This document shows positions 6,656 through 15,161 of a DNA stretch of 15,161 nucleotides, piece after piece. Made by a program: the position numbers and the translations under genes. The notes beneath the pieces are model-generated. The model was given only the letters and a program-made list of their open reading frames with translations, was not told the DNA's origin and did no database searches. This DNA comes from Deltaproteobacteria bacterium UBA2385 (GTDB lineage Bacteria > Myxococcota_A > UBA796 > UBA2385): the NCBI GenBank assembly GCA_002343455.1, contig DDSR01000346.1, forward strand, positions 1-15,161, given 5' to 3'. Position 1 is the first letter of the stretch; every line of letters starts with the position of its first letter.

Positions 6656-8356
6656 ATGACCCTCAGCCTGCTCACCTTCCTCCTTGCCCCCGCCCCCGCA
6701 CACGCCGCCGACATCGAGATGTACTACACGGTGGAGGCCGAGGACTCGGGCACCTACCTCTACACCTTCGGCTTTCAGCAGACCGTCTCCGGCTCCTACG
6801 AGATCGGCTGGGTGATCTTCGGCGACTACGGGTCGACCTGCGGCTCCTCGTCCGAGACGTTGAGCGGGGCCACCCTCGTGGGCGACGCGCCGGGTCCCTG
6901 GACCAGCCTGGGCTCCTCCAGCGGAGGGCACACCGGCCCGACCTGGAGCTACGTGCTCGACACCTGGACCCCCGACGGGGAAGGTGATCTGCTGGAGTGG
7001 CAGATCCGCGCCACCAACCTGGTCGACCCGGCCGGCGCCTTCTACTGGTCCTCCATCTACGGCGCCACGACCTACGACTGCGTCACGATCTTGCCGATCG
7101 ATGAGGACGGCGACGGCTACTGGGAGGACTACTGCGACATCGCCGACTGGGGCGACCCGGACGGGATCGACGCCGATGGTGATGGCGTCATCGACAACTG
7201 CCAGGTGGGCGGGCCCGAAGACTGCGAGGGCGCGGACGAGGACGAAGACGGTGTCTGCGACGATGAAGACCTCTGTCCGGGCTACGACGACGAGGCCGAC
7301 GCCGATGGGGATGGGGTCGCCGACGGCTGCGACGAGTGTCCGATGGACGCCCTCGACGACAGCGACGGCGACGGCGTCTGCGACAGCGACGACATCTGCC
7401 TCGGCGATGACGGCCGCGACGCCGACCGGGACGGTGTCCCCGACGACTGCGACCTCTGCGAAGGCTCTGACGACGGTGCCGACTCGGACCGGGACGGCGT
7501 CCCCGATGGTTGCGATCCCTGCCCCGACGATGTGGGCGGCGACAGCGACGGCGACGGCGTCTGCGACGTCCGCGACGTCTGCCCCGAGGGCGATGACAGC
7601 GTCGACAGCGACGCCGACGGGGTGCCCGACGCCTGCGACGACTGCCCCCTCGACGCGCTCAACGACAGCGACGGCGACGGGGTCTGCGACAGCGAGGACC
7701 TCTGCGTCGGCAACGACCTGCGCGGCGACAGCGACGGCGACGGGGTCTGTGACGATCTCGACGCCTGTGTCGGCGACGACGGCACCGGCGACGTCGACGC
7801 CGACGGCTACTGCGCGGACGAGGACTGCGACGACGCCGACGCCGACACCTTCCCGCTGGCCCCCGAGACCTGCGACGGCAAGGACAACGACTGCAATGGC
7901 GAGCTCCCGGCGGTTGAGCAGGACAACGACGGCGACGGGATGATGGCCTGCGAGGGCGACTGCAGCGACGACTTCGCCGACGTCTACCTCGGCGCGCCCG
8001 AGCTCTGCGACGGCAAGGACAACGACTGCGACGGCGCCGTGCCTGCCGAGGAGGTCGACGAGGACGGCGACGGCGAGCTGGCCTGCGGAGGCGACTGCGA
8101 CGACCTCAACAGCGCCGTCGGCAGCCTCGCCTCCGAGGTCTGCGACGATGGCCTGGACAACGACTGCGACTCGCTGGTCGACCTGGGCGACGAGGACTGC
8201 GCCGAAGGTGAGCCCGGCGACGGCGGGGGCGACGAGGTCGATCCCGACGGCAAGGACGAGACCGGCTGCGGCTGCTCGGCGGGAGCTCAGCCGGTCGGCG
8301 CGGCCTGGGGCCTGCTGCTGGCCCTGGGCGCCCTCATCCGGCGTCGCCGGAGCTGA
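6656..8356 (+). CDS. Secreted Asp-rich calcium-binding protein: TSP3 repeats, MopE repeats, MYXO-CTERM-like anchor
   Basis: The 566-residue product has a signal peptide (cleavage likely after A-H-A at 15-17). An N-terminal domain of about 18-150, rich in Tyr, Trp and Ser, is not recognised. Ten thrombospondin type 3 repeats (about 172-378) follow, with the calcium-binding pattern DxDxDGVxD and a Cys pair in each. Three MopE-type repeats (about 379-515) follow with CDGKDNDC at 406-413 and 451-458 and a degenerate CDDGLDNDC at 496-504. The C-terminus has GCGCSAG (C538, C540), a hydrophobic helix (about 544-561) and IRRRRS, the layout of MYXO-CTERM sorting signals processed by myxosortase. Expected location is the cell surface. 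Calcium binding follows from the TSP3 pattern; copper binding by the MopE motif alone is not assured. An in-frame TGA at 6635-6637 with no other start between fixes this ATG. Confidence 0.92.
   Translation: MTLSLLTFLLAPAPAHAADIEMYYTVEAEDSGTYLYTFGFQQTVSGSYEIGWVIFGDYGSTCGSSSETLSGATLVGDAPGPWTSLGSSSGGHTGPTWSYVLDTWTPDGEGDLLEWQIRATNLVDPAGAFYWSSIYGATTYDCVTILPIDEDGDGYWEDYCDIADWGDPDGIDADGDGVIDNCQVGGPEDCEGADEDEDGVCDDEDLCPGYDDEADADGDGVADGCDECPMDALDDSDGDGVCDSDDICLGDDGRDADRDGVPDDCDLCEGSDDGADSDRDGVPDGCDPCPDDVGGDSDGDGVCDVRDVCPEGDDSVDSDADGVPDACDDCPLDALNDSDGDGVCDSEDLCVGNDLRGDSDGDGVCDDLDACVGDDGTGDVDADGYCADEDCDDADADTFPLAPETCDGKDNDCNGELPAVEQDNDGDGMMACEGDCSDDFADVYLGAPELCDGKDNDCDGAVPAEEVDEDGDGELACGGDCDDLNSAVGSLASEVCDDGLDNDCDSLVDLGDEDCAEGEPGDGGGDEVDPDGKDETGCGCSAGAQPVGAAWGLLLALGALIRRRRS
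7169..7789 (+). repeat. Ten tandem thrombospondin type 3 repeats in two Cys classes
   Basis: The units are about 20-23 residues. Class A reads DGVCDxxDxC (Cys spacing CX5C) and class B reads DGVxDxCDxC (CX2C, except the first unit). Their order is B-A-B-A-B-B-A-B-A-A. At the DNA level, blocks such as GACAGCGACGGCGACGG recur nearly unchanged at about 7361, 7541, 7667 and 7729, which points to growth by duplication. Units 3-4 and 8-9 are especially alike (CPMDALDDSDGDGVCDSDD against CPLDALNDSDGDGVCDSED). Confidence 0.85.
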
Positions 8357-8374
8357 GCGCGGCTCCCCAGCGAG

Positions 8375-8383
8375 GGCTGAGGC

Positions 8384-8389
<6 letters not shown>
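8375..8389. terminator. 7-bp inverted repeat at the convergent end of the TSP3 gene and leuS
   Basis: GGCTGAG and CTCAGCC are exact reverse complements around a single G, inside the 27-base gap and the end of leuS; the leuS stop codon (TCA on plus, 8384-8386) lies in the right arm. As RNA it would form a 6-bp stem with a 3-base loop. No U-tract follows on either strand, so termination activity is only a possibility. It closely resembles the palindrome at 5880-5891. Confidence 0.3.
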
Positions 8390-10948
<2,559 letters not shown>

Positions 10949-11003
10949 GGGGCTCACTCGGGAGAGGGGCCCAGCGCATATCCGGCCGTCGGTGCCGCTG
11001 GGT

Positions 11004-11033
11004 AGGCGAGCGGGTGCTACCGTGTGCTCGCCT
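11004..11033. promoter_or_regulatory. 8-bp inverted repeat flanking a possible -10 box between leuS and the receptor gene
   Basis: AGGCGAGC (11004-11011) and GCTCGCCT (11026-11033) are perfect reverse complements with a 14-base spacer. The spacer contains TACCGT (11018-11023), a TAnnnT candidate -10 for the receptor gene that would give a leader of about 25 bases. The whole divergent gap is 106 bases (10949-11054). On the leuS side TATGCG (minus strand, near 10974-10979) could be a -10. No good -35 is visible for either. A repressor or activator site is a reasonable guess. Confidence 0.4.
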
Positions 11034-11054
11034 CGTCGCCCTCGGCCCCGGTGA

Positions 11055-13625
11055 ATGTTGCTCCCGACGTTCCTCTGCATCTTCTTCCTGGCGGTGGCCG
11101 CCGCCCAGGAGCCGCCTCCCGCCGAGCCGGACCGTTCTGCATTGCCCACCCTCGCCTGGTCGCCCCCGGCCCGATGGCCACAAGAGGCCCTCGCGCTCGG
11201 CCAGGAGGGCACCGTGCGGCTGCGTCTCGAGCTCGACGCGGCCGGCCGGGTGGTGCGGTCCGAGATCCTGGCCAGCTCCTCGCCCGCCTTCGAGCAGGCC
11301 ATGGCCGAGCTGCTGGAGGAGCTTCGGTTCCACCCGGCCCGCGACGCAGGAGGCCGGGCCGTCCCGTCGGTCATCGAGTACGTCCACCGCTTCACCCTCG
11401 AGCAGAGGCCCACCGTGGCCATCGGCGGCCGGGTTCGCCTCGCCGGTGGCGAGACCGAGCTGGCGGGCGCCCAGATCGAGGCCCGCTCCCCCGAACGGCC
11501 AGACGAGGGCGCGATCGTCGTCCAGAGCGCCGCCGACGGCAGCTTCGAGCTCTTCGACCTGCCGCCGGGGCGCTGGGTCCTGATCGGGACCGCGCCCGGC
11601 CTGCGCTCCGACGAGCTGGAGGTCCAGGTCGAACCCGGTGAGCGGGTCGAGGTGCGGCTCTTCCTCGCTCAGGCGCGCCAGGACCTGGCCGAGGAGGCCG
11701 GCGAGACCATGGTCATCTTTGGCGACCGGCTGGAGCCCGAGCTCACCGAGCGCCGCCTGGACGCCGCCGACGTGCGCTTCCTTCCCGGGACCGGCGGCGA
11801 CGTCGTGCGCGCCGTGCAGACCCAGCCCGGCGTCGCCCGCACCCCCTTCAACTCGGGCACCCTGCTGGTCCGCGGTACGCCGGCGGACGCCACCGCCTTC
11901 AACCTCGGCGGCACCCGCATCCCCCTCATCTTCCACTTCGGGGGCCTCTCGACCGCCGTCAACGGCGACCTGCTCGAAGAGCTGCGCTTCCTGCCCGGCA
12001 GCTACGGCGCCCGCTACGGCCGGCGCATGGGCGGCCTGGTCGAGCTGGTCCCCCGCTCCTCGCCCGTCCAGGAGAGCGCCGGCTACGCCTCCCTCGACCT
12101 GCTCCAGACCACCCTGCTGCACGACCAGGTCCTCGGCCCGCGCACCTCCCTCAGCTTCTCCGTGCGCCGCAGCTACTTCGACCTGCTGCTCTCGCCCCTG
12201 GTCAACATCGACCCCACCTGGAACGTGCGCCTGCCTGGCTACACCGACGCCCAGCTCCACCTGCTCCACGAGCCGCGCTCCGGGGGAGCGTTCAGCACCA
12301 TGCTCCTGGCCAGCGAGGACCACTTCTCCTTCACGGCCCTCTCCGAGGGGGGCGCGCCGGAGGTCAGCAAGCTCGACCTTCGGTTCTTTCGTGCCTGGGC
12401 CTCCTGGACCCGGCCGCTGGGCGAGGGCTGGGAGCTGGAGCTGACCGGGATGCTCGGCCCCGAGCGCACCGTCGCCACGCTGGAGGACGAGGAGCAGGCG
12501 CGCGAGCAGGCCACCCGGGGGCAGGCTCGCCTGGAGCTGAACCGCCCGGTAGTGGCCGGTGGCTCCTTCGGCTGGAGGCTGGGGCTGGACCTGGAGTTCG
12601 CCCTGGACGAGGCCTTCGCCTACAACACCAGCGAGCTGGGCGGCTTCTACCTCTACGCCGAGGACGAGGCAGGCGAGCAGGACCTGTTGATGCCGGCCAT
12701 CTACCTGGAGCAGGTCCAGAAGGCCGGCGCCCTGACGGTCATCCCCGGGGTCCGGGTGGATGGCCTGCGTAGCTCCGAGGGCTACCGGGCCAGCGCGATC
12801 GACCCTCGCGTACGGCTGCGCTGGGACCTCGCCAGCACCAGCGTGATCCACGCGGGGGCCGGCCGCTACTCGCAGTTCCCTCTCTCCCGGGAGTTCACCG
12901 ACAACGGCACCGGCAACCCCGAGCTGGGCCCCGAGCACGCCACCCAGCTCTCGCTCGGCGCCGAGCACCGCTTCAGCCCCGAGCTCAGCCTGGAGGGCGT
13001 GGCCTACCTCTCCTTGCTCGACCAGCTGATCGTCGGGCGGGACGACCGCTTCACCTTCGAGCTGGCGCCGCCGCCGATGGCCCCCTTCGACCTCGGCGAG
13101 TACGCCAACGACGGCACCGGCACGGTCTACGGCCTGGAGCTGCTCACCCGCTACGAGGACCCGGTCTGGTTCGCCTTCGCCGCGCTGACCCTCTCGCGCT
13201 CCACCCGCCTGGAGCGCCCCGACGGCGAGCCCAGCCTCTTTGAGTACGACCAGCCCTATATGATCACCGTCCTGGGCAGCCGCACCCTGCCTCGGGGCTG
13301 GCGCCTGGGGGCCCGGGGTCGGCTGACCGCCGGCAACCCCTACACTCCGATCACCAACCGCATCTACGACCAGTCGGCCCAGGGCTGGCTGCCGGTCTTC
13401 GCCGATGGCAACACCTCCCGCTTGCCCCCCTGGGCCTCGCTGGACGTGCGCGCCGACAAGCAGTGGACCTTCCGCTCCTGGGCGCTGACGCTGTACATCG
13501 ACGTGCAGAACCTCACCAACCGGCAGAACGTCGAGCTGCTCACCTTCTCGCCGGACTTCTCGCAGGAGCTTCGCGTCGTCGGCCTGCCGATCCTGCCGAC
13601 CTTCGGCTTGCGAGGTGACTGGTGA
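11055..13625 (+). CDS. TonB-dependent outer-membrane receptor with N-terminal TonB-C domain
   Basis: The 856-residue product has a signal peptide (MLLPTFLCIFFLAVAAA, then QEPPP). It continues with a TonB C-terminal-like domain at about 38-116 (GTVRLRLELDAAGRVV, ELRFHPARDAGGRAVPS) and a carboxypeptidase-regulatory-like beta domain at about 120-205 (GGRVRL, DGSFELFDLPPGRW). A TonB-box-like ETMVI lies at 217-221, a plug at about 225-335 (GDVVRAVQTQPGVAR, LLVRGTPAD, FLPGSYGARYGRRMGGLVEL) and a beta-barrel from about 340 to the end. It closes with PTFGLRGDW, an aromatic terminus as expected for outer-membrane proteins. Such receptors import scarce ligands using energy from TonB; the ligand here is unknown. 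A TGA at 11052-11054 directly precedes the ATG, so the N-terminus is fixed. The ribosome binding site is poor. The next gene overlaps by four bases (GTGA), implying translational coupling. Confidence 0.92.
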   Translation: MLLPTFLCIFFLAVAAAQEPPPAEPDRSALPTLAWSPPARWPQEALALGQEGTVRLRLELDAAGRVVRSEILASSSPAFEQAMAELLEELRFHPARDAGGRAVPSVIEYVHRFTLEQRPTVAIGGRVRLAGGETELAGAQIEARSPERPDEGAIVVQSAADGSFELFDLPPGRWVLIGTAPGLRSDELEVQVEPGERVEVRLFLAQARQDLAEEAGETMVIFGDRLEPELTERRLDAADVRFLPGTGGDVVRAVQTQPGVARTPFNSGTLLVRGTPADATAFNLGGTRIPLIFHFGGLSTAVNGDLLEELRFLPGSYGARYGRRMGGLVELVPRSSPVQESAGYASLDLLQTTLLHDQVLGPRTSLSFSVRRSYFDLLLSPLVNIDPTWNVRLPGYTDAQLHLLHEPRSGGAFSTMLLASEDHFSFTALSEGGAPEVSKLDLRFFRAWASWTRPLGEGWELELTGMLGPERTVATLEDEEQAREQATRGQARLELNRPVVAGGSFGWRLGLDLEFALDEAFAYNTSELGGFYLYAEDEAGEQDLLMPAIYLEQVQKAGALTVIPGVRVDGLRSSEGYRASAIDPRVRLRWDLASTSVIHAGAGRYSQFPLSREFTDNGTGNPELGPEHATQLSLGAEHRFSPELSLEGVAYLSLLDQLIVGRDDRFTFELAPPPMAPFDLGEYANDGTGTVYGLELLTRYEDPVWFAFAALTLSRSTRLERPDGEPSLFEYDQPYMITVLGSRTLPRGWRLGARGRLTAGNPYTPITNRIYDQSAQGWLPVFADGNTSRLPPWASLDVRADKQWTFRSWALTLYIDVQNLTNRQNVELLTFSPDFSQELRVVGLPILPTFGLRGDW

Positions 13626-14476
13626 TCTCCCTCCTCCTGCTCGCCTGCGGCAGCCAGAGCTACGAGCCGACCCGCATCGACAGCCTGCAGGTCGTCGCGG
13701 TGCGCCTCGACCGGCCCGAGCTGCGCGCCGGGGAGGTCACCGCGATCTCCTCGCACATCGCCAACCCCGACGAGCTCGCGGTCGAGGTGCTCACCTGGAC
13801 CTGCCTGCAGGTCGAGGTCGAGGGCGAGGGCTGCGTCGAGGCGCAGGCCTGGTCCTCTCCCTCGGACTGGATCAGCCTGAGCACCCTGGAGGGGAGCACG
13901 GCCTTCGCGCGGCGAGAGGTCCCCGAGGAGCTCGACGAGGTCTTCGCCGCCGTCGGATCCTCCTTCGAGCTGCCGCTGTACGTGCTCGCCTGCGAGACCG
14001 GCGCCTGCCCCATCATCGAGGAGGCCCGCGCCGCCCTGGACCAGGGGGTCGTCAGCGAGAGGCTGCAGCAGGCCCTCCGCGCTCCCGAAGCCTGGCTGCA
14101 GAAGCTCGACCCCGACCGCACCAGCCTGACCGTGCGGCTGGTGCGGATCTCGGACTCGAGCGAGTCGAACCTCAACGAGAACCCGACCTTCGAGGCCCGC
14201 TTCGCCGAGGCGGACGAGCCCCTGATCGAGGGCCGGGCGGGCAGCCTGGTCGACCTCTCCTTCCTGACCTCCGACCCCAACTTCGAGAGCGTCTACCTCT
14301 ACTCGTTCACGACGATCGGCCGCTTCGCCGAGCGGCGCGTCAAGGCCGAGTCGCAGATCGTCCGGACCTGGCTGGAGCTGCCGCCCAACGAAGGTGAGGG
14401 CCAGGTCTGGGTGGTCTTCGACGACCGCGACGGCGGCATCGCCGTCTACAGCCAGGAGGTCAGCGTCACGCAGTAG
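13622..14476 (+). CDS. Putative lipoprotein of unknown function, coupled to the TonB-dependent receptor
   Basis: The 284-residue product begins at GTG 13622, overlapping the receptor stop by four bases (GTGA), with GAGGT about five bases upstream. An in-frame TGA at 13616-13618 excludes a longer product. MISLLLLAC gives a lipobox L-L-A-C with Cys9, an extremely short lipoprotein signal. I do not recognise the family. The rest looks beta-rich: an early strand region (LQVVAVRLDRPELRAGE), two spaced Cys pairs (C61/C71 and C124/C129), an Ala/Leu-rich helical stretch at about 132-160, and a C-terminal strand pattern (QVWVVFDDRDGGIAVYSQEVSV). Position and overlap suggest a cell-surface or periplasmic partner of the receptor, perhaps in ligand capture, as is common for lipoproteins encoded beside TonB-dependent receptors. 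That is inference. Confidence 0.82.
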   Translation: MISLLLLACGSQSYEPTRIDSLQVVAVRLDRPELRAGEVTAISSHIANPDELAVEVLTWTCLQVEVEGEGCVEAQAWSSPSDWISLSTLEGSTAFARREVPEELDEVFAAVGSSFELPLYVLACETGACPIIEEARAALDQGVVSERLQQALRAPEAWLQKLDPDRTSLTVRLVRISDSSESNLNENPTFEARFAEADEPLIEGRAGSLVDLSFLTSDPNFESVYLYSFTTIGRFAERRVKAESQIVRTWLELPPNEGEGQVWVVFDDRDGGIAVYSQEVSVTQ

Positions 14477-14478
14477 GG

Positions 14479-14499
14479 GTGCGCGTTCCTCCCGCGCAC
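14479..14499. terminator. GC-rich hairpin between the lipoprotein and ABC-F genes
   Basis: GTGCGCG and CGCGCAC pair perfectly around a 7-base loop (TTCCTCC), three bases after the lipoprotein stop codon. No U-run follows. It could be a terminator-like structure for the receptor operon or, because it sits just upstream of the possible -10 at 14502, an operator for the ABC-F gene. The 36-base gap contains nothing else recognisable. Confidence 0.35.
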
Positions 14500-14501
14500 G
14501 G

Positions 14502-14507
14502 TATCTC
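14502..14507 (+). promoter_or_regulatory. Possible -10 element for a leaderless ABC-F transcript
   Basis: TATCTC lies 5 bases before the ATG at 14513 in a region without a Shine-Dalgarno sequence (CCCCGG precedes the ATG). The spacing suits a transcript starting at or next to the start codon, as at 4454. There is no clear -35. Low certainty. Confidence 0.3.
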
Positions 14508-14512
14508 CCCGG

Positions 14513-15161
<649 letters not shown>

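Noticed and set aside
6583..6714. Longer N-terminus for the double TonB-C-like protein
   Set aside because: The extension would cover the divergent promoter region and overlap the opposite gene's start; the ATG at 6582 has a good ribosome binding site and opens directly into a signal-like segment.
4588..6987. Plus-strand open frame spanning the transporter and the TonB-like gene
   Set aside because: Arg/Gly/His/Pro-rich composition typical of an out-of-frame reading; the transporter frame has clear SLC13 motifs throughout.

Overview
The window is very GC-rich, densely coded DNA, almost certainly from a bacterium of the Myxococcota (former Deltaproteobacteria). The support is a secreted Asp-rich protein with thrombospondin type 3 repeats, MopE-type metal-binding repeats and a MYXO-CTERM-like tail (Cys motif, one transmembrane helix, Arg cluster). 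Lipoproteins with Asp/Gly-rich linkers and a TonB-dependent receptor carrying an extra N-terminal TonB domain fit the same group. I see no mobile element, CRISPR array, tRNA or rRNA. No gene-free stretch exceeds about 110 bases.

Layout from left to right. (1) The left edge cuts a large plus-strand gene. Its product joins the C-terminal part of a YyaL/SPATA20-type protein to a complete NHLRC2-like unit (thioredoxin plus NHL propeller). (2) Next is a lipoprotein with four DUF4397 domains, then (3) an SLC13/DASS-type anion transporter. Convergent to these is (4) a small exported protein with two TonB-C-like domains. Divergent from it is (5) the TSP3/MopE/MYXO-CTERM surface protein. Convergent to that is (6) leucyl-tRNA synthetase, leuS. 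Divergent from leuS is (7) a TonB-dependent receptor with its own TonB C-terminal domain at the N-terminus, translationally coupled through a GTGA overlap to (8) a lipoprotein of unknown function. (9) An ABC-F ATPase, probably Uup-like, is cut by the right edge.

Functionally the window mixes housekeeping genes (leuS, ABC-F, the anion transporter) with cell-envelope genes: two lipoproteins, an outer-membrane receptor, a TonB-like exported protein and a calcium-binding surface protein. The receptor and the lipoprotein behind it are the clearest functional pair. The most unusual observations are the YyaL-NHLRC2 fusion, the receptor with a built-in TonB domain, and the fact that all five exported proteins have short signal peptides with no Lys or Arg in the n-region. 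In four of those five, an in-frame stop just upstream fixes the N-terminus. Small palindromes also recur at both convergent gene junctions, and an inverted repeat flanks a possible -10 element between leuS and the receptor gene.
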